From Micropterix aruncella (taxonomy: Eukaryota; Arthropoda; Insecta; Lepidoptera; Micropterigidae), in the NCBI GenBank assembly GCA_944548615.1, contig CALYMY010000086.1:1-64000 (forward strand): 64,000 bases of DNA. Direction: 5' to 3'. This document shows positions 20,056 to 33,882 of the stretch, one piece after another; position 1 is the first letter of the stretch, and each line of letters opens with the position of its first letter. The position numbers and the translations under genes were made by a program. The notes below the pieces were generated by a model. That model made no database searches. It had not been told where the DNA came from and saw only the letters and a program-made list of their open reading frames with translations.

Positions 20056-20775
20056 TTGGCTCCCGACGTTTGAGGGCTATTTCGCTAAAAGGCATCAATT
20101 ATAGTCCTCCCTGTTTATTATTATCTAATAGAGTTTTGCTTTGCGCATCTAACGCTTCTTTTAATTTTCAAATCTGATTAATATTAACGGAATTATAGAC
20201 GATTTAATATCTGTATAGGTATATTGATTTATCGATTTAACGGTTTTGTTTCCATAGTAACGAGCTCGGGCGGTGGCCCGACTCGCAATAGAATATTTAT
20301 CGATTTAACGATTTCTGTTTCTATGGTAACTTCAGCCCTCGTCATACTTGCAAAAGTTTATTTATCGATTTTACGATTTTTGTTTTCAATAGTAGCGATC
20401 CGAGCCAAGGGAGTTTTAGTATTTTTCCCGCGGCTTCGTTTAATAAATTAAATTTTATATTCTTTATTTTATCATATACACACAAGCGAGGTGTCAAAAG
20501 ATAGGGTTTTAGAACGCTTTTCATTTCATTGCTTCTGCTTTTTATCTCGTCTTCTTCTTCTTCTTTAATTACTTTTCAATACTATTTAATCTGTGCTTTT
20601 TCATTTTCATTTTCAGTGCCTTTGATCAACGAGAAGAGACAATATGGAGACCACAGAAATAGAAGTGCCGTTTCGGAATTTCGAAGAAATACCGGAACGA
20701 GCCAGAGATATTGCCCGCGAGGCGTTAAACGAATTAAAAGGAGTAAACAACCTACGGAAAGAGGTACGTGACAAG
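20056..20775 (+). repeat. C segment, unit 4
   Basis: X-box dyads at 20248-20261 and 20317-20330. Has AAATTTTAT in place of AAATATTAT, the second C haplotype. Confidence 0.93.
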
Positions 20776-20814
20776 GACGAGCGAACTCCTCAACGGTCAA
20801 CCGTAGAGACGTGA
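20644..20814 (+). CDS. 56-codon candidate-exon ORF, unit 4
   Basis: Acceptor ends at 20616, donor GT at 20764. The only coding change I saw is past the donor: GAGCGA makes residue 47 Arg where the other copies have Gly. Confidence 0.4.
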   Translation: METTEIEVPFRNFEEIPERARDIAREALNELKGVNNLRKEVRDKDERTPQRSTVET

Positions 20815-22451
20815 AATTTGGTATAGGCATTCCATTATGATGGCAATTACTAAGTTCCACCATGACATGGCTGCTGCACCCAGGGTTGGCTCCCGACGAT
20901 GGAACTCCTCAACGGTCAACCCTAGAGACGTGAAATTTGTTATAGCCATTCCATTATGATGGCAATTACTAAGTTCCACCATGACATGGCTGCTGCACCC
21001 AGGGTTGGCTCCCGACGAGGGAACTCCTCAACGGTCAACCGTAGAGACGTGAAATGTGGTATAGGCATTCCATTATGATGGCAATTTCTAAGTTCCACCA
21101 TGACATCGCTGCTGCACCCAGGGTTGGCTCCCGACGAGGAAACTCCTCAACGGTCAACCGTAGAGACGTGAAATTTGGTATAGGCATTCCATTATGATGG
21201 CAATTTCTAAGTTCCACCATGACATCGCTGCTGCACCCAGGGTTGGCTCCCGACGAGGAAATTCCTCAACGGTCAACCGTAGAGACGTGATATTTGGTAT
21301 AGGCATTCCATTATGATGGCAATTTCTAAGTTCCACCATGACATCGCTGCTGCACCCAGGGTTGGCTCCCGACGAGGAAACTCCTCAACGGTCAACCGTA
21401 GAGACGTGAAATTTGGTATAGGCATTCCATTATGATGGCAATTACTAAGTTCCACCATGACATGGCTGCTGCATCCAGGGTTGGCTCCCGACGAGGGAAC
21501 TCCTCAACGGTCAACCGTAGAGACGTGAAATTTGGTATAGGCATTCCATTATGATGGCAATTACTAAGTTCCACCATGACATGGCTGCTGCACCCAGGGT
21601 TGGCTCCCGACGAGGGAACTCCTCAACGGTCAACCGTAGAGACGTGAAATTTGGTATAGGCATTCCATTATGATGGCAATTTCTAAGTTCCACCATGACA
21701 TCGCTGCTGCACCCAGGGTTGGCTCCCGACGAGGAAACTCCTCAACGGTCAACCGTAGAGACGTGAAATTTGGTATAGGCATTCCATTATGATGGCAATT
21801 ACTAAGTTCCACCATGACATGGCTGCTGCATCCAGGGTTGGCTCCCGACGAGGGAACTCCTCAACGGTCAACCGTAGAGACGTGAAATTTGGTATAGGTA
21901 TTCCATTATGATGGCAATTACTAAGTTCCACCATGACATGGCTGCTGCACCCAGGGTTGGCTCCCGACGAGGGAACTCCTCAACGGTCAACCGTAGAGAC
22001 GTGAAATTTGGTATAGGCATTCCATTATGATGGCAATTTCTAAGTTCCACCATGACATGGCTGCTGCACCCAGGGTTGGCTCCCGACGAGGGAACTCCTC
22101 AACGGTCAACCGTAGAGACGTGAAATTTGGTATAGGCATTCCATTATTATGGCAATTTCTAAGTTCCACCATGACATCGCTGCTGCACCCAGGGTTGGCT
22201 CCCGACGAGGAAACTCCTCAACGGTCAACCGTAGAGACGTGAAATTTGGTATAGGCATTCCATTATGATGGCAATTACTAAGTTCCACCATGACATGGCT
22301 GCTGCACCCAGGGTTGGCTCCCGACGAGGGAACTCCTCAACGGTCAACCGTAGAGACGTGAAATTTGGTATAGGCATTCCATTATGATGGCAATTACTAA
22401 GTTCCACCATGACATGGCTGCTGCACCCAGGGTTGGCTCCCGACGAGGGAA
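20776..22451. repeat. A satellite array, unit 5
   Basis: 14 monomers. Monomer 5 has the GTGATATTT variant shared with units 1, 7 and 8. Private changes include GAAATGTGG in monomer 3. Confidence 0.97.
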
Positions 22452-23667
22452 GCTTCATTTTGAACATAGAAATTGTTATGAAAAAATCACATTTTTCGAA
22501 ATAAATCGAGATAGAGTAAACCTACCGCGTTGCGGACTTTGGAGAGATCGACACCCCGCTTAAGCTCTACAAAATGGCATTTTTGAAATTTTGACATTTT
22601 GAAAATTTTTATATAGAATTTCATTTTAAACATAGAAATTATAATGAAAAAATCACATTTTTCGAAAAAGATCGTGATAGAGTAAACCTATAGCGTTACG
22701 GCGTTCGGACAGAACGACGGCCTTGGTATTCTCTTCGAAATGGCATTTTCGAAATTTTGACATTTTGAAATTTTTTATATAAACTTTCATTTTGAACATA
22801 GAAATTGTTATGAATAAATGACATTTTTCAAAAAAGACCGTGATAGAGTAAATTAAACGCGTTACGGTGTTCCGGCAGAACGAAGGCCTTTGAAATCTCT
22901 ACGAAATGGCATTTTCGAAATTTTGACATTTTGAAATTTTTTATACAAACTTTCATTTTGAACATAGAAATTGTTATGAATAAATGTCATTTTTCGAAAA
23001 AGACCGTGATAGAGTAAATCAAACGCGTTACGGTGTTCGGACAGAACGAAGGCCTTTGAAAACTCTACGAAATGGCATTTTCGAAATTTTGACATTTTGA
23101 AATATTTTATATAAACTTTCATTTTGAACATAGAAATTGTTATGAAAAAATCACATTTTTCACAAAAGAACGAGATAGAGTAAATAAAACGCGTTACGGT
23201 GTTTGGACAGAACGAAGGCCTTTGAAATCTCTACGAAATGGCATTTTCGAAATTTTGACATTTTGAAATTTTTTATATAAACTTTCATTTTGAACATAGA
23301 AATTGTTATGAATAAATGTCATTTTTCGAAAAAGACCGTGATAGAGTAAATAAAACGCGTTACGGTGTTCGGACAGAACGAAGGCCTTTGAAATCTCTAC
23401 GAAATGGCATTTTCGAAATTTTGACATTTTGAAATTTTTTATACAAACTTTCATTTTGGACATAGAAATTGTTATGAATAAATGTCATTTTTCGAAAAAG
23501 ACCGTGATAGAGTAAATCAAACGCGTTACGTTGTTCGGGCAGAACGAAGGCCTTTGAAATCTCTACGAAATGGCATTTTCGAAATTTTGACATTTTGAAA
23601 TTTTTTATATAAACTTTCATTTTGAACATAGAAATTGTTATGAAAAAATCACATTTTTCGAAATAAA
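22452..23667. repeat. B satellite block, unit 5
   Basis: Seven monomers in standard order. Confidence 0.95.
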
Positions 23668-24387
23668 TTGGCTCCCGACGTTTGAGGGCTATTTCGCTAA
23701 AAGGCATCAATTATAGTCCTCCCTGTTTATTATTATCTAATAGAGTTTTGCTTTGCGCATCTAACGCTTCTTTTAATTTTCAAATCTGATTAATATTAAC
23801 GGAATTATAGACGATTTAATATCTGTATAGGTATATTGATTTATCGATTTAACGGTTTTGTTTCCATAGTAACGAGCTCGGGCGGTGGCCCGACTCGCAA
23901 TAGAATATTTATCGATTTAACGATTTCTGTTTCTATGGTAACTTCAGCCCTCGTCATACTTGCAAAAGTTTATTTATCGATTTTACGATTTTTGTTTTCA
24001 ATAGTAGCGATCCGAGCCAAGGGAGTTTTAGTATTTTTCCCGCGGCTTCGTTTAATAAATTAAATATTATATTCTTTATTTTATCATATACACACAAGCG
24101 AGGTGTCAAAAGATAGGGTTTTAGAACGCTTTTCATTTCATTGCTTCTGCTTTTTATCTCGTCTTCTTCTTCTTCTTTAATTACTTTTCAATACTATTTA
24201 ATCTGTGCTTTTTCATTTTCATTTTCAGTGCCTTTGATCAACGAGAAGAGACAATATGGAGACCACAGAAATAGAAGTGCCGTTTCGGAATTTCGAAGAA
24301 ATACCGGAACGAGCCAGAGATATTGCCCGCGAGGCGTTAAACGAATTAAAAGGAGTAAACAACCTACGGAAAGAGGTACGTGACAAG
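23668..24387 (+). repeat. C segment, unit 5
   Basis: X-box dyads at 23860-23873 and 23929-23942. AAATATTAT haplotype, unlike units 4 and 6 on either side. Confidence 0.93.
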
Positions 24388-24426
24388 GACGAGGGAACTC
24401 CTCAACGGTCAACCGTAGAGACGTGA
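24256..24426 (+). CDS. 56-codon candidate-exon ORF, unit 5
   Basis: Acceptor ends at 24228, donor GT at 24376. Same protein as the reference copy. Confidence 0.4.
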   Translation: METTEIEVPFRNFEEIPERARDIAREALNELKGVNNLRKEVRDKDEGTPQRSTVET

Positions 24427-26658
24427 AATTTGGTATAGGCATTCCATTATGATGGCAATTACTAAGTTCCACCATGACATGGCTGCTGCACCCAGGGTTG
24501 GCTCCCGACGAGGGAACTCCTCAACGGTCAACCCTAGAGACGTGAAATTTGTTATAGCCATTCCATTATGATGGCAATTACTAAGTTCCACCATGACATG
24601 GCTGCTGCACCCAGGGTTGGCTCCCGACGAGGGAACTCCTCAACGGTCAACCGTAGAGACGTGAAATTTGGTATAGGCATTCCATTATGATGGCAATTTC
24701 TAAGTTCCACCATGACATCGCTGCTGCACCCAGGGTTGGCTCCCGACGAGGAAACTCCTCAACGGTCAACCGTAGAGACGTGAAATTTGGTATAGGCATT
24801 CCATTATGATGGCAATTTCTAAGTTCCACCATGACATCGCTGCTGCACCCAGGGTTGGCTCCCGACGAGGAAACTCCTCAACGGTCAACCGTAGAGACGT
24901 GAAATTTGGTATAGGCATTTCATTATGATGGCAATTTCTAAGTTCCACCATGACATCGCTGCTGCACCCAGGGTTGGCTCCCGACGAGGAAACTCCTCAA
25001 CGGTCAACCGTAGAGACGTGAAATTTGGTATAGGCATTCCATTATGATGGCAATTACTAAGTTCCACCATGACATGGCTGCTGCATCCAGGGTTGGCTCC
25101 CGACGAGGGAACTCCTCAACGGTCAACCGTAGAGACGTGAAATTTGGTATAGGCATTCCATTATGATGGCAATTACTAAGTTCCACCATGACATGGCTGC
25201 TGCACCCAGGGTTGGCTCCCGACGAGGGAACTCCTCAACGGTCAACCGTAGAGACGTGAAATTTGGTATAGGCATTCCATTATGATGGCAATTTCTAAGT
25301 TCCACCATGACATCGCTGCTGCACCCAGGGTTGGCTCCCGACGAGGAAACTCCTCAACGGTCAACCGTAGAGACGTGAAATTTGGTATAGGCATTCCATT
25401 ATGATGGCAATTACTAAGTTCCACCATGACATGGCTGCTGCATCCAGGGTTGGCTCCCGACGAGGGAACTCCTCAACGGTCAACCGTAGAGACGTGAAAT
25501 TTGGTATAGGCATTCCATTATGATGGCAATTACTAAGTTCCACCATGACATGGCTGCTGCACCCAGGGTTGGCTCCCGACGAGGGAACTCCTCAACGGTC
25601 AACCGTAGAGACGTGAAATTTGGTATAGGCATTCCATTATGATGGCAATTTCTAAGTTCCACCATGACATGGCTGCTGCACCCAGGGTTGGCTCCCGACG
25701 AGGGAACTCCTCAACGGTCAACCGTAGAGACGTGAAATTTGGTATAGGCATTCCATTATTATGGCAATTTCTAAGTTCCACCATGACATGGCTGCTGCAT
25801 CCAGGGTTGGCTCCCGACGAGGGAACTCCTCAACGGTCAACCGTAGAGACGTGAAATTTGGTATAGGCATTCCATTATGATGGCAATTACTAAGTTCCAC
25901 CATGACATGGCTGCTGCACCCAGGGTTGGCTCCCGACGAGGGAACTCCTCAACGGTCAACCGTAGAGACGTGAAATTTGGTATAGGCATTCCATTATGAT
26001 GGCAATTTCTAAGTTCCACCATGACATGGCTGCTGCACCCAGGGTTGGCTCCCGACGAGGGAACTCCTCAACGGTCAACCGTAGAGACGTGAAATTTGGT
26101 ATAGGCATTCCATTATTATGGCAATTTCTAAGTTCCACCATGACATCGCTGCTGCACCCAGGGTTGGCTCCCGACGAGGAAACTCCTCAACGGTCAACCG
26201 TAGAGACGTGAAATTTGGTATAGGCATTCCATTATGATGGCAATTACTAAGTTCCACCATGACATGGCTGCTGCACCCAGGGTTGGCTCCCGACGAGGGA
26301 ACTCCTCAACGGTCAACCGTAGAGACGTGAAATTTGGTATAGGCATTCCATTATGATGGCAATTTCTAAGTTCCACCATGACATGGCTGCTGCACCCAGG
26401 GTTGGCTCCCGACGAGGGAACTCCTCAACGGTCAACCGTAGAGACGTGAAATTTGGTATAGGCATTCCATTATTATGGCAATTTCTAAGTTCCACCATGA
26501 CATCGCTGCTGCACCCAGGGTTGGCTCCCGACGAGGGAACTCCTCAACGGTCAACCGTAGAGACGTGAAATTTGGTATAGGCATTCCATTATGATGGCAA
26601 TTACTAAGTTCCACCATGACATGGCTGCTGCACCCAGGGTTGGCTCCCGACGAGGGAA
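24388..26658. repeat. A satellite array, unit 6: 19 monomers
   Basis: 2261 bp, 19 x 119. The extra five monomers are repeats of the c-d-e end of the array. The last part matches unit 3 at an offset of 11270 bp. Confidence 0.97.
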
Positions 26659-27874
26659 GCTTCATTTTGAACATAGAAATTGTTATGAAAAAATCACATT
26701 TTTCGAAATAAATCGAGATAGAGTAAACCTACCGCGTTGCGGACTTTGGAGAGATCGACACCCCGCTTAAGCTCTACAAAATGGCATTTTTGAAATTTTG
26801 ACATTTTGAAAATTTTTATATAGAATTTCATTTTAAACATAGAAATTATAATGAAAAAATCACATTTTTCGAAAAAGATCGTGATAGAGTAAACCTATAG
26901 CGTTACGGCGTTCGGACAGAACGACGGCCTTGGTATTCTCTTCGAAATGGCATTTTCGAAATTTTGACATTTTGAAATTTTTTATATAAACTTTCATTTT
27001 GAACATAGAAATTGTTATGAATAAATGACATTTTTCAAGAAAGACCGTGATAGAGTAAATTAAACGCGTTACGGTGTTCCGGCAGAACGAAGGCCTTTGA
27101 AATCTCTACGAAATGGCATTTTCGAAATTTTGACATTTTGAAATTTTTTATACAAACTTTCATTTTGAACATAGAAATTGTTATGAATAAATGTCATTTT
27201 TCGAAAAAGACCGTGATAGAGTAAATCAAACGCGTTACGGTGTTCGGACAGAACGAAGGCCTTTGAAAACTCTACGAAATGGCATTTTCGAAATTTTGAC
27301 ATTTTGAAATATTTTATATAAACTTTCATTTTGAACATAGAAATTGTTATGAAAAAATCACATTTTTCACAAAAGAACGAGATAGAGTAAATAAAACGCG
27401 TTACGGTGTTTGGACAGAACGAAGGCCTTTGAAATCTCTACGAAATGGCATTTTCGAAATTTTGACATTTTGAAATTTTTTATATAAACTTTCATTTTGA
27501 ACATAGAAATTGTTATGAATAAATGTCATTTTTCGAAAAAGACCGTGATAGAGTAAATAAAACGCGTTACGGTGTTCGGACAGAACGAAGGCCTTTGAAA
27601 TCTCTACGAAATGGCATTTTCGAAATTTTGACATTTTGAAATTTTTTATACAAACTTTCATTTTGGACATAGAAATTGTTATGAATAAATGTCATTTTTC
27701 GAAAAAGACCGTGATAGAGTAAATCAAACGCGTTACGTTGTTCGGGCAGAACGAAGGCCTTTGAAATCTCTACGAAATGGCATTTTCGAAATTTTGACAT
27801 TTTGAAATTTTTTATATAAACTTTCATTTTGAACATAGAAATTGTTATGAAAAAATCACATTTTTCGAAATAAA
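26659..27874. repeat. B satellite block, unit 6
   Basis: Seven monomers. m3 has a private TTTTTCAAGAAAGACC. Confidence 0.95.
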
Positions 27875-28594
27875 TTGGCTCCCGACGTTTGAGGGCTATT
27901 TCGCTAAAAGGCATCAATTATAGTCCTCCCTGTTTATTATTATCTAATAGAGTTTTGCTTTGCGCATCTAACGCTTCTTTTAATTTTCAAATCTGATTAA
28001 TATTAACGGAATTATAGACGATTTAATATCTGTATAGGTATATTGATTTATCGATTTAACGGTTTTGTTTCCATAGTAACGAGCTCGGGCGGTGGCCCGA
28101 CTCGCAATAGAATATTTATCGATTTAACGATTTCTGTTTCTATGGTAACTTCAGCCCTCGTCATACTTGCAAAAGTTTATTTATCGATTTTACGATTTTT
28201 GTTTTCAATAGTAGCGATCCGAGCCAAGGGAGTTTTAGTATTTTTCCCGCGGCTTCGTTTAATAAATTAAATTTTATATTCTTTATTTTATCATATACAC
28301 ACAAGCGAGGTGTCAAAAGATAGGGTTTTAGAACGCTTTTCATTTCATTGCTTCTGCTTTTTATCTCGTCTTCTTCTTCTTCTTTAATTACTTTTCAATA
28401 CTATTTAATCTGTGCTTTTTCATTTTCATTTTCAGTGCCTTTGATCAACGAGAAGAGACAATATGGAGACCACAGAAATAGAAGTGCCGTTTCGGAATTT
28501 CGAAGAAATACCGGAACGAGCCAGAGATATTGCCCGCGAGGCGTTAAACGAATTAAAAGGAGTAAACAACCTACGGAAAGAGGTACGTGACAAG
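27875..28594 (+). repeat. C segment, unit 6
   Basis: X-box dyads at 28067-28080 and 28136-28149. AAATTTTAT haplotype. Confidence 0.93.
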
Positions 28595-28633
28595 GACGAG
28601 GGAACTCCTCAACGGTCAACCGTAGAGACGTGA
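28463..28633 (+). CDS. 56-codon candidate-exon ORF, unit 6
   Basis: Acceptor ends at 28435, donor GT at 28583. Same protein as the reference copy. Confidence 0.4.
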   Translation: METTEIEVPFRNFEEIPERARDIAREALNELKGVNNLRKEVRDKDEGTPQRSTVET

Positions 28634-30270
28634 AATTTGGTATAGGCATTCCATTATGATGGCAATTACTAAGTTCCACCATGACATGGCTGCTGCACCC
28701 AGGGTTGGCTCCCGACGAGGGAACTCCTCAACGGTCAACCCTAGAGACGTGAAATTTGTTATAGCCATTCCATTATGATGGCAATTACTAAGTTCCACCA
28801 TGACATGGCTGCTGCACCCAGGGTTGGCTCCCGACGAGGGAACTCCTCAACGGTCAACCGTAGAGACGTGAAATTTGGTATAGGCATTCCATTATGATGG
28901 CAATTTCTAAGTTCCACCATGACATCGCTGCTGCACCCAGGGTTGGCTCCCGACGAGGAAACTCCTCAACGGTCAACCGTAGAGACGTGAAATTTGGTAT
29001 AGGCATTCCATTATGATGGCAATTTCTAAGTTCCACCATGACATCGCTGCTGCACCCAGGGTTGGCTCCCGACGAGGAAACTCCTCAACGGTCAACCGTA
29101 GAGACGTGATATTTGGTATAGGCATTCCATTATGATGGCAATTTCTAAGTTCCACCATGACATCGCTGCTGCACCCAGGGTTGGCTCCCGACGAGGAAAC
29201 TCCTCAACGGTCAACCGTAGAGACGTGAAATTTGGTATAGGCATTCCATTATGATGGCAATTACTAAGTTCCACCATGACATGGCTGCTGCATCCAGGGT
29301 TGGCTCCCGACGAGGGAACTCCTCAACGGTCAACCGTAGAGACGTGAAATTTGGTATAGGCATTCCATTATGATGGCAATTACTAAGTTCCACCATGACA
29401 TGGCTGCTGCACCCAGGGTTGGCTCCCGACGAGGGAACTCCTCAACGGTCAACCGTAGAGACGTGAAATTTGGTATAGGCATTCCATTATGATGGCAATT
29501 TCTAAGTTCCACCATGACATCGCTGCTGCACCCAGGGTTGGCTCCCGACGAGGAAACTCCTCAACGGTCAACCGTAGAGACGTGAAATTTGGTATAGGCA
29601 TTCCATTATGATGGCAATTACTAAGTTCCACCATGACATGGCTGCTGCATCCAGGGTTGGCTCCCGACGAGGGAACTCCTCAACGGTCAACCGTCGAGAC
29701 GTGAAATTTGGTATAGGCATTCCATTATGATGGCAATTACTAAGTTCCACCATGACATGGCTGCTGCACCCAGGGTTGGCTCCCGACGAGGGAACTCCTC
29801 AACGGTCAACCGTAGAGACGTGAAATTTGGTATAGGCATTCCATTATGATGGCAATTTCTAAGTTCCACCATGACATGGCTGCTGCACCCAGGGTTGGCT
29901 CCCGACGAGGGAACTCCTCAACGGTCAACCGTAGAGACGTGAAATTTGGTATAGGCATTCCATTATTATGGCAATTTCTAAGTTCCACCATGACATCGCT
30001 GCTGCACCCAGGGTTGGCTCCCGACGAGGAAACTCCTCAACGGTCAACCGTAGAGACGTGAAATTTGGTATAGGCATTCCATTATGATGGCAATTACTAA
30101 GTTCCACCATGACATGGCTGCTGCACCCAGGGTTGGCTCCCGACGAGGGAACTCCTCAACGGTCAACCGTAGAGACGTGAAATTTGGTATAGGCATTCCA
30201 TTATGATGGCAATTACTAAGTTCCACCATGACATGGCTGCTGCACCCAGGGTTGGCTCCCGACGAGGGAA
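28595..30270. repeat. A satellite array, unit 7
   Basis: 14 monomers. The GTGATATTT variant and the rare CAACCGTCGAG (about 29690) are both shared with the next array at an offset of 3612. Confidence 0.97.
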
Positions 30271-31486
30271 GCTTCATTTTGAACATAGAAATTGTTATGA
30301 AAAAATCACATTTTTCGAAATAAATCGAGATAGAGTAAACCTACCGCGTTGCGGACTTTGGAGAGATCGACACCCCGCTTAAGCTCTACAAAATGGCATT
30401 TTTGAAATTTTGACATTTTGAAAATTTTTATATAGAATTTCATTTTAAACATAGAAATTATAATGAAAAAATCACATTTTTCGAAAAAGATCGTGATAGA
30501 GTAAACCTATAGCGTTACGGCGTTCGGACAGAACGACGGCCTTGGTATTCTCTTCGAAATGGCATTTTCGAAATTTTGACATTTTGAAATTTTTTATATA
30601 AACTTTCATTTTGAACATAGAAATTGTTATGAATAAATGACATTTTTCAAAAAAGACCGTGATAGAGTAAATTAAACGCGTTACGGTGTTCCGGCAGAAC
30701 GAAGGCCTTTGAAATCTCTACGAAATGGCATTTTCGAAATTTTGACATTTTGAAATTTTTTATACAAACTTTCATTTTGAACATAGAAATTGTTATGAAT
30801 AAATGTCATTTTTCGAAAAAGACCGTGATAGAGTAAATCAAACGCGTTACGGTGTTCGGACAGAACGAAGGCCTTTGAAAACTCTACGAAATGGCATTTT
30901 CGAAATTTTGACATTTTGAAATATTTTATATAAACTTTCATTTTGAACATAGAAATTGTTATGAAAAAATCACATTTTTCACAAAAGAACGAGATAGAGT
31001 AAATAAAACGCGTTACGGTGTTTGGACAGAACGAAGGCCTTTGAAATCTCTACGAAATGGCATTTTCGAAATTTTGACATTTTGAAATTTTTTATATAAA
31101 CTTTCATTTTGAACATAGAAATTGTTATGAATAAATGTCATTTTTCGAAAAAGACCGTGATAGAGTAAATAAAACGCGTTACGGTGTTCGGACAGAACGA
31201 AGGCCTTTGAAATCTCTACGAAATGGCATTTTCGAAATTTTGACATTTTGAAATTTTTTATACAAACTTTCATTTTGGACATAGAAATTGTTATGAATAA
31301 ATGTCATTTTTCGAAAAAGACCGTGATAGAGTAAATCAAACGCGTTACGTTGTTCGGGCAGAACGAAGGCCTTTGAAATCTCTACGAAATGGCATTTTCG
31401 AAATTTTGACATTTTGAAATTTTTTATATAAACTTTCATTTTGAACATAGAAATTGTTATGAAAAAATCACATTTTTCGAAATAAA
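30271..31486. repeat. B satellite block, unit 7
   Basis: Seven monomers in standard order. Confidence 0.95.
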
Positions 31487-32206
31487 TTGGCTCCCGACGT
31501 TTGAGGGCTATTTCGCTAAAAGGCATCAATTATAGTCCTCCCTGTTTATTATTATCTAATAGAGTTTTGCTTTGCGCATCTAACGCTTCTTTTAATTTTC
31601 AAATCTGATTAATATTAACGGAATTATAGACGATTTAATATCTGTATAGGTATATTGATTTATCGATTTAACGGTTTTGTTTCCATAGTAACGAGCTCGG
31701 GCGGTGGCCCGACTCGCAATAGAATATTTATCGATTTAACGATTTCTGTTTCTATGGTAACTTCAGCCCTCGTCATACTTGCAAAAGTTTATTTATCGAT
31801 TTTACGATTTTTGTTTTCAATAGTAGCGATCCGAGCCAAGGGAGTTTTAGTATTTTTCCCGCGGCTTCGTTTAATAAATTAAATTTTATATTCTTTATTT
31901 TATCATATACACACAAGCGAGGTGTCAAAAGATAGGGTTTTAGAACGCTTTTCATTTCATTGCTTCTGCTTTTTATCTCGTCTTCTTCTTCTTCTTTAAT
32001 TACTTTTCAATACTATTTAATCTGTGCTTTTTCATTTTCATTTTCAGTGCCTTTGATCAACGAGAAGAGACAATATGGAGACCACAGAAATAGAAGTGCC
32101 GTTTCGGAATTTCGAAGAAATACCGGAACGAGCCAGAGATATTGCCCGCGAGGCGTTAAACGAATTAAAAGGAGTAAACAACCTACGGAAAGAGGTACGT
32201 GACAAG
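31487..32206 (+). repeat. C segment, unit 7
   Basis: X-box dyads at 31679-31692 and 31748-31761. AAATTTTAT haplotype. Confidence 0.93.
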
Positions 32207-32245
32207 GACGAGGGAACTCCTCAACGGTCAACCGTAGAGACGTGA
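32075..32245 (+). CDS. 56-codon candidate-exon ORF, unit 7
   Basis: Acceptor ends at 32047, donor GT at 32195. Same protein as the reference copy. Confidence 0.4.
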   Translation: METTEIEVPFRNFEEIPERARDIAREALNELKGVNNLRKEVRDKDEGTPQRSTVET

Positions 32246-33882
32246 AATTTGGTATAGGCATTCCATTATGATGGCAATTACTAAGTTCCACCATGACATG
32301 GCTGCTGCACCCAGGGTTGGCTCCCGACGAGGGAACTCCTCAACGGTCAACCCTAGACACGTGAAATTTGTTATAGCCATTCCATTATGATGGCAATTAC
32401 TAAGTTCCACCATGACATGGCTGCTGCACCCAGGGTTGGCTCCCGACGAGGGAACTCCTCAACGGTCAACCGTAGAGACGTGAAATTTGGTATAGGCATT
32501 CCATTATGATGGCAATTTCTAAGTTCCACCATGACATCGCTGCTGCACCCAGGGTTGGCTCCCGACGAGGAAACTCCTCAACGGTCAACCGTAGAGACGT
32601 GAAATTTGGTATAGGCATTCCATTATGATGGCAATTTCTAAGTTCCACCATGACATCGCTGCTGCACCCAGGGTTGGCTCCCGACGAGGAAACTCCTCAA
32701 CGGTCAACCGTAGAGACGTGATATTTGGTATAGGCATTCCATTATGATGGCAATTTCTAAGTTCCACCATGACATCGCTGCTGCACCCAGGGTTGGCTCC
32801 CGACGAGGAAACTCCTCAACGGTCAACCGTAGAGACGTGAAATTTGGTATAGGCATTCCATTATGATGGCAATTACTAAGTTCCACCATGACATGGCTGC
32901 TGCATCCAGGGTTGGCTCCCGACGAGGGAACTCCTCAACGGTCAACCGTAGAGACGTGAAATTTGGTATAGGCATTCCATTATGATGGCAATTACTAAGT
33001 TCCACCATGACATGGCTGCTGCACCCAGGGTTGGCTCCCGACGAGGGAACTCCTCAACGGTCAACCGTAGAGACGTGAAATTTGGTATAGGCATTCCATT
33101 ATGATGGCAATTTCTAAGTTCCACCATGACATCGCTGCTGCACCCAGGGTTGGCTCCCGACGAGGAAACTCCTCAACGGTCAACCGTAGAGACGTGAAAT
33201 TTGGTATAGGCATTCCATTATGATGGCAATTACTAAGTTCCACCATGACATGGCTGCTGCATCCAGGGTTGGCTCCCGACGAGGGAACTCCTCAACGGTC
33301 AACCGTCGAGACGTGAAATTTGGTATAGGCATTCCATTATGATGGCAATTACTAAGTTCCACCATGACATGGCTGCTGCACCCAGGGTTGGCTCCCGACG
33401 AGGGAACTCCTCAACGGTCAACCGTAGAGACGTGAAATTTGGTATAGGCATTCCATTATGATGGCAATTTCTAAGTTCCACCATGACATGGCTGCTGCAC
33501 CCAGGGTTGGCTCCCGACGAGGGAACTCCTCAACGGTCAACCGTAGAGACGTGAAATTTGGTATAGGCATTCCATTATTATGGCAATTTCTAAGTTCCAC
33601 CATGACATCGCTGCTGCACCCAGGGTTGGCTCCCGACGAGGAAACTCCTCAACGGTCAACCGTAGAGACGTGAAATTTGGTATAGGCATTCCATTATGAT
33701 GGCAATTACTAAGTTCCACCATGACATGGCTGCTGCACCCAGGGTTGGCTCCCGACGAGGGAACTCCTCAACGGTCAACCGTAGAGACGTGAAATTTGGT
33801 ATAGGCATTCCATTATGATGGCAATTACTAAGTTCCACCATGACATGGCTGCTGCACCCAGGGTTGGCTCCCGACGAGGGAA
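32207..33882. repeat. A satellite array, unit 8
   Basis: 14 monomers, near-identical to unit 7 including CAACCGTCGAG (about 33302). A private CCTAGACACG lies in the X monomer. Confidence 0.97.
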
